Source: an uncultured Pseudoteredinibacter sp.
Lineage (GTDB): Bacteria; Pseudomonadota; Gammaproteobacteria; Pseudomonadales; Cellvibrionaceae
Direction of reading: 5' to 3'
Assembly (NCBI RefSeq): GCF_947502065.1
Contig: NZ_CANMYE010000005.1
Span: forward strand, 1 to 64,000
Length of the DNA stretch: 64,000 bases
The notes beneath the pieces were generated by a model. The model ran no database searches and had not been told where the DNA came from. It saw only the letters and a program-made list of their open reading frames with translations. A program made the translations under genes and the position numbers. This document shows, in pieces, positions 18,629-27,390 of this stretch. Numbering within the stretch: position 1 is the stretch's first letter; each line of letters begins with the position of its first letter.

Positions 18629-20413
18629 CTACCAACCAACTCCTTGCCAAAGCCACAATCGAATACGGGTTATCGTATTTCTAGTCCAAATCCAAAGCAG
18701 AGAATGTTTTGCCGCGGAAATCTGAGCATAGCCCCTTAAGCCGGGCTTAAGGTCACTGTTTTCATCGTCCAGCTTCGCTTCTATTCTGAATACATTTTTC
18801 TGATCTCTAATTTCAGAAACAGGGTGGACGGACAGCAGGCTAAAGTTCCAAATTTTATCGGGAAAAGCAGTAAATCTAATATTACCTTTTCGCGCATCTT
18901 TTAGTTCGCCCAAGTCATATTCACTGACATACACAACAACTTTGTAGTCATCTACTGCCGCTAGCTCATATAAGACTTCTGCGGCCTTAACAGGAGCTCC
19001 GATACGCTGACTCATATCGCCCTGCAACACTATGCCATCAAAAGCCGCTCTGAGTTTTTGTTGGCTTAATTTATATTCAATTATATCGATCTCGGCCTGG
19101 GCCTTTTCCATTTGGGCTCGATACCGTGCGAGTTTTACCCTATCCCTCTCTGACAAAGCTGCTTGGTACTGGCTTTTTATTGACGCCAAGCTCGCTAGTT
19201 GCTGTTTCTTTTTTAGGTCTAGATTTAAATCATCGAGTCGTGCCAGGACGTCCCCGGCTTTAACAGTATCTCCGCTGCGATAGAATGCTTCTTTGATGTA
19301 TCCATCATGGGGCGCCACGAGTAGCTGCTTTTGCCTACCCTCGACTTCCGCTTCCGCCTTGATTTCTAGAGTTCCATCAATATTTCCAGCAATTATCAGT
19401 AATACAGCTAGCACGCTACTTATTACTGCTAATCTTGCACTGGCTATTTTGGAATAGATTTTTCCAATAGGTTTTTTCTCATATTGGACTTTTAGTCGAG
19501 CCCCCAAGACTTTATTCAAGGCACTAGGCAGCAAGGAAATACTTTCAATATCTTTGGGAGAAAACGCTTCTTTTTTTTGCAGCAGCAATACCGCCATACG
19601 ATTGCCATTTTCAACAAATGGAATCGAGCAGAGTGCACTTTGTGTATCTTGTCCAAATCTTTGGTGCTCACGTTTGAAGCTTGGAGCATCTTCGATAGAT
19701 GGGAAACTTATTAGGGCTTGCTGAGCAAAAGATTCATCGCGAATTCTTTTAAGTTGCAGCTCTAGATCACTATTGCTCAGCACGTCTCTAGGTGGATAAC
19801 TCAACGCCTTAGCGGCTTTAGTACGCCCAGTGCTAAGCAAGTACACCATCTCACAATTGTACTGCAGACCGATATGCTTGCAGAGCTCCAAAAGGCAATG
19901 CTCTAAATTATCGGAACTGAGTAGAGATTCCACCAGCATTAAATTAGAGACAGACTTATGCTGCTGAGCCTTCAAGATAGCCAGGCAGTTGCCGCCCCAT
20001 TGCAATAAATGAATCATGGCTTGCCGCTGACTTGCCGGTCTATTTTCGGACAGTACCCACAGCATATATTGCTGATTTTCGACCTTAATAGGGCAGGAGA
20101 TGAGATCCTGTGACACCCCGGCTATTTCACAAATATTGGCCTTATTAAACAAGCCAGGCTCCGATCCTAACTGGCTTTGTAGTTCAACAAGAGCGGGGGC
20201 AGGGGCAGGCTTGGGCCAACTAGCAACACACTCGATTATTCCACTATTTCTTTCAGGGTATTTTAGAAGGGACGCGCTAGTGCACGATGCCAACATCTGG
20301 CATTGCCAATCTAGCCAGTGCTGATCTACCTCAACATAGGCCTCAATGGTGTTTCTTAAGCTTTTAGCAACAAATCCTTTTGCCGCTTGGGTTTTAACTT
20401 CAGGGCGCGTCAT
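18629..20413 (-). CDS. GAF-domain HlyD-family membrane adaptor
   Basis: 594 residues when started at ATG 20413, which has AAAAGG six bases upstream; the longer frame would need a TTG at 20440. The N-terminal ~300 residues carry a GAF-like region ('LVESLLSSDNLEHCLLELC ... IPFVENGNRMAVLLLQ'). One membrane segment follows ('LAVISSVLAVLLIIAGNIDG'), then a HlyD domain with lipoyl halves ('VAPHDGYIKEAFYRSGDTVKAGD' and 'AFDGIVLQGDMSQRIGAPVK') around a coiled coil. The topology puts GAF in the cytoplasm and HlyD in the periplasm, so it could sense a cytoplasmic signal. It is the first gene of the five-gene operon, with a ~590-base upstream region. Close relatives are usually annotated as HlyD efflux adaptors; I know of no experimental function. 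Confidence 0.8.
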   Translation of the reverse strand: MTRPEVKTQAAKGFVAKSLRNTIEAYVEVDQHWLDWQCQMLASCTSASLLKYPERNSGIIECVASWPKPAPAPALVELQSQLGSEPGLFNKANICEIAGVSQDLISCPIKVENQQYMLWVLSENRPASQRQAMIHLLQWGGNCLAILKAQQHKSVSNLMLVESLLSSDNLEHCLLELCKHIGLQYNCEMVYLLSTGRTKAAKALSYPPRDVLSNSDLELQLKRIRDESFAQQALISFPSIEDAPSFKREHQRFGQDTQSALCSIPFVENGNRMAVLLLQKKEAFSPKDIESISLLPSALNKVLGARLKVQYEKKPIGKIYSKIASARLAVISSVLAVLLIIAGNIDGTLEIKAEAEVEGRQKQLLVAPHDGYIKEAFYRSGDTVKAGDVLARLDDLNLDLKKKQQLASLASIKSQYQAALSERDRVKLARYRAQMEKAQAEIDIIEYKLSQQKLRAAFDGIVLQGDMSQRIGAPVKAAEVLYELAAVDDYKVVVYVSEYDLGELKDARKGNIRFTAFPDKIWNFSLLSVHPVSEIRDQKNVFRIEAKLDDENSDLKPGLRGYAQISAAKHSLLWIWTRNTITRIRLWLWQGVGW

Positions 20414-21005
20414 GCTTTGCCTTTTATAGTGCCTCAACAACCAGCACTAAAGTGCCAGGATGTATAGGAAATGTACCGAACTTTGGGTATTTATAAAATA
20501 GTTGGCGGGGCAAATTTCGCGTTATTTTTTGCGACGGATGGATGATTTAAAGGACATTAGTTATATTGAATATTCTGTCTGTATATATAGTATGTTTTTA
20601 ATTTCTTTATCTATGGTTTTGCTTATTTCTTAGGATGTTAGCCTATAAGTTACTGTCAGTTTAGACAGCTTTATTTTTAGTAAACCCACTCAATTTCCCG
20701 CTAATCTTTAGCCATTTTGAGCCCTCACTTTGTCCACATAATGGACCTCTAATCACTCGCACTTTCTTAGCTTACAAATTATCTGTTTTCACATGCTTCT
20801 TAAAAACCTATGAAAATTCATATATTTAGAGGCGAAAAAAATCCTATTTGCCAAAAATTAGTTGTTTACATATAAAACACTTATGTTTAAATTAATATTG
20901 TAACGCTTAAATTAACCTGTAATTTATATTCAATTTACTTTGAAGCCAGGCAGCGTTAATGCCAGAACATAATAAAAACCAGAGCATCCAAAATAGGACA
21001 GCACG
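20414..21005. other. AT-rich divergent intergenic region
   Basis: About 590 bases separate the minus-strand export operon from the plus-strand TonB receptor gene, so promoters for both should lie here. I see no gene in it. A small dyad CTGTC/GACAG sits at 20653-20668, and a direct repeat at 20886-20915 is listed separately. No confident -35/-10 pair stands out. Confidence 0.6.
20886..20915 (+). promoter_or_regulatory. Direct repeat TTAAATTAA x2, 20 bp apart (possible operator)
   Basis: The copies lie at 20887-20895 and 20907-20915, exactly two helical turns apart and ~90-120 bases upstream of the TonB receptor start. This arrangement would suit an AraC-type or other tandem-binding regulator, but the element is AT-only and could be chance. 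Confidence 0.25.
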
Positions 21006-23444
21006 ATGACTTTCAAAAAGAACGCCCTAAGTTCCACCATCGCTTTACTCAGTACCGCCGTCATTAGTTACTCTAGCCAGGCCTCTGTTCTTGAAGAGGT
21101 AACCGTAACCGCTCAGAAACGCGAGCAAAGCCTGCAAGACGTGGGCATTGCTGTAACCGCCTTTAGTGGTGATCAAATGTCTGCTCTTGGGGTAACTCAA
21201 AGCCACGATATCGCCACATTTAGCCCAGGCGTACACATCTCCGGCAATATGGCCGGCCAAAATACCCAGTTCACCATTCGTGGTGTAACTCAAAATGACT
21301 TTAACGATATTGTTGAAGCTCCAAATGCGGTCTATCTCGATGAAGGTTACCTAGCTATCGCACAAGCTCAAACCTTCGCCGTATTTGATGTAGATCGAGT
21401 AGAAATTTTGAAAGGACCGCAGGGCACTTTGTTCGGCCGCAACGCTACCGGTGGCTTGGTGCACTACATTTCACGCAAAGCCAATATGGAAGAAGTTGAA
21501 GGTTATATTGATTTAACTTTTGGTCAATACGATACACCAGCTAACGCCAATAAGTGGACCTTAGAAGGTGCTGTTGGCGGTCCTTTGACTGAAAAGCTTG
21601 GCGCTCGCGTCGCCTTCAAAACTAATCAACAAGACGGCTACCTAAAAAACCTTTATCCACAAGGCGCTAATTCAGATTTACCTGGTGGTGGTTCTCCAGG
21701 TAACGGCGCAGGTGCCGACCTAGGGGGCGACGACACCAAAGCTGCGCGTCTTAACCTCACTTACGAAGCCAGCGACGATACCACGATAAATTTTTCAGCT
21801 AACTACGCTAGCTCAAAAAGCAGCACCGGGCCTTATCAATCTAAATCCACTATTGCGGTGCTTGATGCCAATGGCGAATTGATCAATGTAATTGATACCC
21901 CCGCTGGAGAAACCCGTTTAACTATTCAAGGCGATGGCGACGGTGGTGCCGACGTCATTGATGGTGACCAATTTATTCCTGGCGGTGCGATCGGTTTAGC
22001 TGGGCGCCCAGTGCCCGGCGGTGATTTCTTTGGTTATGTTGATCAAGATGGTGCCGATTTTACTTTCTCTGGAGACTTTGCTTTTGAAGATCAGGGCTCT
22101 ACTGATACTTGGGGCTTGAACTTCAATATCGCTAAAGAAATAAACGAAAACGTCACCATGACGGCGATAACCGACTACAAAGATTATGAGAAACTATTGT
22201 TTATTGATGTCGACGCCGCGCCAATAAATCAGCTGGCTAACTATGCCGGTGTTGATGCCAGTAGTTTCTCACAAGAAATTCGCTTTAATGGTGAAAGTGA
22301 AAGCAGTCGTTGGGTTGCCGGTTTGTTCTATCTGAATATCGACAACCATTCCGACAATGGCTTGAAGGCCCCTGTAAACAGTATCGTTGACGCTTTGTTT
22401 CCGCCTGTAGATATCGGTGTGCAAGCTAATCTAGAAACCAACTCTTATAGCGTATTTGGTCAGGTAGAATACGACATCAGCGATCAGCTTATGTTGACCG
22501 CAGGTTTACGTGTGATGGAAGAAAAGAAAGATTACGATGTAGAAATCGGTGTTTATCTTTCTGAAGGCAATCATACGGTTAACCAAGGCTCACCTATTCC
22601 AAACGCCTTTGGCGCAGGTTCTCCGTTTAACCATGACTTAGAAAGCTCTGACACTTTATGGACAGGTAAAGTGCAGTTAGATTACCGCCCAACAGATGAT
22701 TTATTGATTTATGCCGGTATTAATCGTGGCGTGAAAGCAGGTAGCTTTAATGCGCCCTTACTTGGCGCCTACTTAGGTTCTGGCGGCGAAGCTGCACTAC
22801 CTTACGACGAAGAGATTCTAATGGCTTATGAGGCCGGCTTTAAGGCGACTCTGGGCGATGGCAATACCCGCCTAAACGGATCGGCTTATTATTATGATTA
22901 CAGCGACTATCAAGCATTTTTGTTTGTCGGTGTAGGTGGTGTAGTTATCAATGCCGACGCCGTCAACAAAGGTATCGAGCTTGAGCTAATTACTAGCCCT
23001 GCAGAAGGCTGGGATATTTTATTAAGCGCTTCATACCTGGATGCCACTGTAGAGGACGTATTACTACGCTCCGGCTCGCCACTACCACCACGTGATGTTC
23101 GTCCAACTTACGCGCCGGAGGTTCAGGCTACCGCTTTAGTACGGTATGAATGGGAAGCCATGGGTGGCATGATGCATGTAGCGGCCGATGTTAGCTATTC
23201 GGACGAGTTCTATTACAACCTGCGTAATTTTGACGCCGATAAATTCGACAGTTATGTGATGACCAATGCACGTCTTGGTTGGGCAAGCGCAGATGATAAG
23301 TGGGAAGCGTCTCTTATCATGCGTAACGTCACCGACGAGCGTGCAGGGGTGCAAGGCTTCGACCTGGCAACATTGTGTGGTTGTAACGAAGTTTCATATC
23401 GCGACCCACGCTGGACTGGCGTTAATGTAAAATATCGTTTTTAA
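21006..23444 (+). CDS. TonB-dependent outer-membrane receptor
   Basis: 812 residues. A signal peptide ends near 'SYSSQAS'. The mature N-terminus has a TonB-box-like 'LEEVTVTAQKREQSLQDVG' and a plug domain with 'FTIRGVTQNDF', 'VDRVEILKGPQGTLFGRNATGG'. The rest is a 22-stranded beta-barrel type sequence ending in a terminal Phe (VKYRF), as expected for outer-membrane insertion. The style is that of the large IroN/FecA-like TonB receptors common in marine gammaproteobacteria, many of which take up non-siderophore organics. It precedes a GMC oxidoreductase module on the same strand, so its ligand may be the substrate of that module. The ligand cannot be told from sequence. Confidence 0.92.
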   Translation: MTFKKNALSSTIALLSTAVISYSSQASVLEEVTVTAQKREQSLQDVGIAVTAFSGDQMSALGVTQSHDIATFSPGVHISGNMAGQNTQFTIRGVTQNDFNDIVEAPNAVYLDEGYLAIAQAQTFAVFDVDRVEILKGPQGTLFGRNATGGLVHYISRKANMEEVEGYIDLTFGQYDTPANANKWTLEGAVGGPLTEKLGARVAFKTNQQDGYLKNLYPQGANSDLPGGGSPGNGAGADLGGDDTKAARLNLTYEASDDTTINFSANYASSKSSTGPYQSKSTIAVLDANGELINVIDTPAGETRLTIQGDGDGGADVIDGDQFIPGGAIGLAGRPVPGGDFFGYVDQDGADFTFSGDFAFEDQGSTDTWGLNFNIAKEINENVTMTAITDYKDYEKLLFIDVDAAPINQLANYAGVDASSFSQEIRFNGESESSRWVAGLFYLNIDNHSDNGLKAPVNSIVDALFPPVDIGVQANLETNSYSVFGQVEYDISDQLMLTAGLRVMEEKKDYDVEIGVYLSEGNHTVNQGSPIPNAFGAGSPFNHDLESSDTLWTGKVQLDYRPTDDLLIYAGINRGVKAGSFNAPLLGAYLGSGGEAALPYDEEILMAYEAGFKATLGDGNTRLNGSAYYYDYSDYQAFLFVGVGGVVINADAVNKGIELELITSPAEGWDILLSASYLDATVEDVLLRSGSPLPPRDVRPTYAPEVQATALVRYEWEAMGGMMHVAADVSYSDEFYYNLRNFDADKFDSYVMTNARLGWASADDKWEASLIMRNVTDERAGVQGFDLATLCGCNEVSYRDPRWTGVNVKYRF

Positions 23445-23453
23445 TAAAGCTAA

Positions 23454-23483
23454 AATGGGGCTTAGCTACAAGCAAGCCCCATT
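23454..23483. terminator. Stem-loop downstream of TonB receptor gene
   Basis: Ten-base perfect arms AATGGGGCTT / AAGCCCCATT with a 10-base loop lie ten bases after the receptor stop codon. The T-run on the plus strand is poor, so termination is likely but not strong. Confidence 0.5.
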
Positions 23484-23572
23484 ACTTCAAACAATAATAA
23501 CGTATAGCATTCTTACACTCACAGGCATTATCTGTTTTACAGGTTGGTCTATCTAAGATGTGAGCATGAACC

Positions 23573-24127
23573 ATGATTAAACGCCGAAAGTTCCTCCAAG
23601 CCAGTGCATTGGTATTTGGTTTCAATGTCGCCGGCAGCCTCGTCAATTTAAGCTGTGCACAAGCTGCAGAGCTAAACATTCCCTATCAAGTTTTTAGCGA
23701 ATCCGATGCACAGGATCTAGCTCGTCTAGGAGAAGGGCTGGCAACTGGCGCAGCAAAAGCTGGGGTCGCGCACTTTATCGATCAACAGTTACAAAGGGAC
23801 GGACAAGCAGATTGCTTATTGATGATTCGTTACCTAGGCGTAGCGCCACCTTTTAAGAATTTTTATCAAGCGGGCCTCAAAGCTGCTCAAGAGGCTTCCC
23901 TTAAAACTTTTAGCAAACCCATCGTGCAGCTGAGTGATAGTGAAATAGAACGTTTTATTTCCCAAATGGCAAGCGATGCTCTCGAAGGCTGGCAGGGACC
24001 GCCAGCCTCTTTTTTCTATTTTGTTTTGCGCGCTGATGCGGTAGATGTTGTATATGGCACCGAGCAAGGTTTTGCAAAACTCGGCGTTCCCTATATTGCC
24101 CATATAAAACCAACAACAGCCTGGTAA
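23573..24127 (+). CDS. Tat-exported gluconate 2-dehydrogenase subunit 3-like protein
   Basis: 184 residues. The N-terminus 'MIKRRKFLQASALVFGF' is a twin-arginine signal (RRKFL) with cleavage expected near 'CAQAAE'. The body fits the gluconate 2-dehydrogenase subunit 3 family, with the typical ending 'FFYFVLRADAVDVVYG ... LGVPYIAHIKPTTAW'. Members partner a GMC-type flavoprotein, and here that gene begins 4 bases downstream. The small subunit presumably carries the flavoprotein through the Tat pathway to the periplasm. The usual third subunit, a multi-haem cytochrome c, is not encoded next to it. Confidence 0.82.
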   Translation: MIKRRKFLQASALVFGFNVAGSLVNLSCAQAAELNIPYQVFSESDAQDLARLGEGLATGAAKAGVAHFIDQQLQRDGQADCLLMIRYLGVAPPFKNFYQAGLKAAQEASLKTFSKPIVQLSDSEIERFISQMASDALEGWQGPPASFFYFVLRADAVDVVYGTEQGFAKLGVPYIAHIKPTTAW

Positions 24128-24131
24128 TACT

Positions 24132-25712
24132 GTGAGTACAATAATTCAAAGTGATGAAGTAGATGTTTTAGTGGTTGGCTCCGGTGCCGCAGGGAGCCTA
24201 TTTGCAGCGACGGCCGCTAAAGCCGGCAAACAAGTGTTGGTTTTAGAAGCCGGCCCTGAAAAGAAATTGAGTGACTTGCAAAGCTCTCAGATTTGGGCGC
24301 GAAAGCTTAAGTGGGCCGGCAGCCCGGTTGAAGAAAGTGGCAATCATAAAATAGGACAAAATTTTAATTCCGGCTTCGGTAGCGGCGGCAGTGCCGTTCA
24401 CCACTATGGTGTGTGGCCACGATTGCACGAGAACGACTTCAATACTCAAAGCCAATATGGCATTGGCTTTGATTGGCCGATCCAGTACGACCAGTTACGC
24501 CCTTTTTACGACCGTATTCAAAAACATATCGGCATTAGCGGTGATGCTAAGGCCGAGCGTTGGCGGCCAGCCGCTGATGATTATCCAATGCCCGCGCTGC
24601 CGACTTTGAATCAGGGAAACGTCATCGCCAAAGGCTTTAAAGCTAAAGGCCTGCACACCGCGCCAATACCCTACGCGGTAAATTCTGTTCCGAAAGGCAA
24701 TCGCCAATCCTGTATTTTTGATGGTTGGTGTGATGCTGGCTGCCCAACTGGTGCGTTGGCTAACCCACTTGTTACCACGCTAGCTGAAGCAAAGCTGGCT
24801 GGCGCAATAGTGCTTAATAATTGCTTAGTTCGTCGAGTCTTACTCAATGAAGCGGGGGATAAAGCGACTGGCGTTGAATTTCAAAACTCCAACGGCGAGA
24901 TCTTTGTCCAAAAAGCACAAGTTGTTGTGCTCGCAGCTTTTACCGTGCAGAACGCTCGTCTACTCTGGCTTTCGCAACACAGCAAACATCCCCAAGGTTT
25001 AGGCAATAATCACGATTTACTGGGCCGTTATTTAATGACCCATCCAGCACATACTATTTGGGGCGTATTTATAGAAGAAACCCAGCCCCATATGGGCTTG
25101 AGTGGCGGCCAATTAATTTGTCAAGATGGCTACGCCAACAAAAAAGCGATGCCAGAAAGCTACGGCAGTTATCAGTGGCTCATCGCCAATGCCTGTAAAC
25201 CTAATGACCTACTGGGTATCGCAACTTCAAGAGCAGACTTGTTTGGTAAGAAGCTTGATCGCTTTATGCAGCAGGCGAGTAAACACTTTGGCACCATGGT
25301 GGGTATTTGTGACGATATACCATCAGCCGAGAATCGGATAACTTTGAGCAGCAATAAAGACAGCAGTGGCTTGGCGCTTGCTAAAGCTCATCACGATATC
25401 GATCCGCGTGTTGCCAAGCTTACCGAGCATATGGTGAAAGAAGGTTTAGAAATCTTTAAAGCAGCCGGCGCCAGCGAAAGCTGGACCGGACCACGAGCCG
25501 GTATGCATATTATGGGTGGTACCATTATGGGGAAAACTGCCAAAGACTCCGTATGTAATAAATATGGGCAGCTACATGATGTAGCCAATGTATTTGTGGC
25601 CGGGCCCGGTTTGTTCCCCAGTAGCGGAGCTGTGAACCCTACCTACACAGTTACAGCCTTGAGCTTAATGGGTGCAGAGCATATGCTAAACAGCTGGAGT
25701 CAACTCAGCTAA
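24132..25712 (+). CDS. GMC-family FAD-dependent oxidoreductase (dehydrogenase large subunit)
   Basis: 526 residues from a GTG start 4 bases after the small-subunit gene. The N-terminus has the FAD-binding 'VLVVGSGAAGSLFAATAAKAG' and 'VLVLEAGP'. A Cys-rich stretch 'QSCIFDGWCDAGCPTGALA' is typical of the gluconate/sorbitol dehydrogenase branch. The C-terminal GMC signature includes 'MHIMGGTIMG' and 'FPSSGAVNPTYTVTALSL', which hold the active-site His and Asn. It has no signal peptide, consistent with Tat hitchhiking on the preceding subunit. It should oxidise an alcohol, sugar or polyol and pass electrons to quinone or cytochrome; the substrate is unknown. Confidence 0.9.
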   Translation: MSTIIQSDEVDVLVVGSGAAGSLFAATAAKAGKQVLVLEAGPEKKLSDLQSSQIWARKLKWAGSPVEESGNHKIGQNFNSGFGSGGSAVHHYGVWPRLHENDFNTQSQYGIGFDWPIQYDQLRPFYDRIQKHIGISGDAKAERWRPAADDYPMPALPTLNQGNVIAKGFKAKGLHTAPIPYAVNSVPKGNRQSCIFDGWCDAGCPTGALANPLVTTLAEAKLAGAIVLNNCLVRRVLLNEAGDKATGVEFQNSNGEIFVQKAQVVVLAAFTVQNARLLWLSQHSKHPQGLGNNHDLLGRYLMTHPAHTIWGVFIEETQPHMGLSGGQLICQDGYANKKAMPESYGSYQWLIANACKPNDLLGIATSRADLFGKKLDRFMQQASKHFGTMVGICDDIPSAENRITLSSNKDSSGLALAKAHHDIDPRVAKLTEHMVKEGLEIFKAAGASESWTGPRAGMHIMGGTIMGKTAKDSVCNKYGQLHDVANVFVAGPGLFPSSGAVNPTYTVTALSLMGAEHMLNSWSQLS

Positions 25713-25747
25713 GCAATGCGCATTCAACAAGTTGTAAAGGGGGTAGG

Positions 25748-26224
25748 GTGAAAGAGAGTTACCGCGGCCAAGTCGAAGAGGCTTGGATAGATCTAAATCA
25801 ACATATGAACATGGGCTACTATCTCGTGGTCTTCGATCTTGCCACCGAGAATTACTATCGCGATCTGAACATTGGCGGTGTCAGCGATCTAGATGATGGT
25901 CATACCATCTTTTCTATTGAGTCCCGCCTGTGTTATCGAAAAGAACTGCGTTTAGGCGAGCGCTTTATTATCGAAACCCAGCTATTAGGTTTTGATCACA
26001 ATAAGGTGCACTACCTCCACAAAATGATGACCGAAGAAACTCGGGAGCTAGTGTCACTCAATGAATGTATGGTTATCAATGTCGATCAAACAAGCCGCCG
26101 TTCAACAGCCTTTACCCAAAGTAGCTTACAAGCTTTACAGGCAGAGCAAGCCCAGGATCAAGACCTGAATGTTGACCCTTGGGTAGGGCAAAGCATGCGC
26201 CAAATAGGCTGGCCGGATAAATAA
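25748..26224 (+). CDS. Hotdog-fold thioesterase family protein
   Basis: 158 residues from a GTG with a strong AAGGGGG-type ribosome binding site. The 'EEAWIDLNQHMNMGYYLVVFD' segment is the 4-hydroxybenzoyl-CoA thioesterase-type catalytic region (W-x-D-x-N-x-H-M-N), followed by 'SRLCYRKELRLGERFIIETQL'. It should hydrolyse an acyl-CoA thioester in the cytoplasm. It follows the GMC gene by 35 bases and may belong to the same transcription unit. The acyl group is unknown. Confidence 0.82.
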   Translation: MKESYRGQVEEAWIDLNQHMNMGYYLVVFDLATENYYRDLNIGGVSDLDDGHTIFSIESRLCYRKELRLGERFIIETQLLGFDHNKVHYLHKMMTEETRELVSLNECMVINVDQTSRRSTAFTQSSLQALQAEQAQDQDLNVDPWVGQSMRQIGWPDK

Positions 26225-26305
26225 ACCCAATTTATCGACATAAACACCCTGGAAGCTCATGGTAATAGCTGAAACAATAGAGCTATACAATTGAAGGGGA
26301 TCACC

Positions 26306-27334
26306 ATGTCAAAGCCCATCCAACTTATTGGTAATGTTGGCTCGCCATACACCCGCAAGATGCTATCCTTATTGCGTTATCGTCGTATCGAACACGCGAT
26401 TACCTGGGGCGATCCAAGTGCTGAATTAGACAAGCTTGGGATTCCAAAGCCCAAGCTCGCCTTTATGCCTACTTTTATTTTAGATAATGAAAAAGGCGAA
26501 GCAGAGGCCGTTTGTGATTCCACACCTATTCTTCGACGGCTAGAAAAACTATCTCAGAAACGCTCCGTATTACCCGACGACCCGGCACTGAACTTTATTA
26601 ATTATTTGCTGGAAGACTATGCAGATGAATGGTGCACTAAATTTATGTTCCACTATCGTTGGCACTTTAGCGCGGATGCCGATAATGCCGGAACTCAGCT
26701 ACCACTATCAATGGGCGTCACCTTAGCGGAAGATAGTTTGCAGCAATTCAAAGCGTTTTTTAGCGAACGCCAAATTGGGCGATTAGGATACGTTGGCTCC
26801 AATGAAATTACCGCTCCGGTAATTGATGCAAGTTTTCGTCGCTTACTGCAGCTTTTAGAGGCTCACTTTGCCCGGCTGCCGTATCTTCTTGGCGATAAAC
26901 CAAGCTCAGCCGATTTTGCTTTATTCGGCCAACTCAGCCAACTTATCGGCTTCGATCCAACTCCTCGCGCCATCGCTTATGATTTATCGCCAAGAACAGT
27001 AGCTTGGGTAAGCATAATGGAAGACCAAAGCGGTTTAGAGACTGAGAAGCTTCAGTGGAGTGAGCTTGATGAGCTTCCTGAAACCTTAAAGGATATTTTA
27101 AGGGAGCTGGCAAAAACCTATGTACCCGCCTTACTGGCCAATGCTGAAGCCATTAAACATCATCATTTAGAATGGCAGACTCAAATCGATGGCAAGCCTT
27201 GGAAGCAAGCTAGCTTTCCTTATCAAAACAAGTGCCTTCATTGGATACGAGAAGAGCAGAAAAAGCTAAGTACCCAAGATCAAAAACGGCTTGCTGATTT
27301 ACTTTCTGAAACTGGCTGTGACGCTTTACTGTAA
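26306..27334 (+). CDS. Glutathione S-transferase family protein
   Basis: 342 residues from ATG 26306, which has AGGGGA six bases upstream; an in-frame TTG at 26291 is less likely. The N-terminal thioredoxin-like domain contains 'GNVGSPYTRKMLSLLRYRRI', where the Ser/Tyr after the first strand would be the catalytic region. The helical C-terminal domain includes 'LPYLLGDKPSSADFALFGQL', the usual GST-C N-capping motif. At ~340 residues it is longer than classical GSTs (~210), with about 100 extra C-terminal residues. Cytoplasmic. It may take part in the catabolic block or be a stress enzyme. Confidence 0.78.
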   Translation: MSKPIQLIGNVGSPYTRKMLSLLRYRRIEHAITWGDPSAELDKLGIPKPKLAFMPTFILDNEKGEAEAVCDSTPILRRLEKLSQKRSVLPDDPALNFINYLLEDYADEWCTKFMFHYRWHFSADADNAGTQLPLSMGVTLAEDSLQQFKAFFSERQIGRLGYVGSNEITAPVIDASFRRLLQLLEAHFARLPYLLGDKPSSADFALFGQLSQLIGFDPTPRAIAYDLSPRTVAWVSIMEDQSGLETEKLQWSELDELPETLKDILRELAKTYVPALLANAEAIKHHHLEWQTQIDGKPWKQASFPYQNKCLHWIREEQKKLSTQDQKRLADLLSETGCDALL

Positions 27335-27390
27335 ATTTATCAGCAACACGAAAAGGCGCTCATAAAGTAAATAAATGATAGTATGCATTT

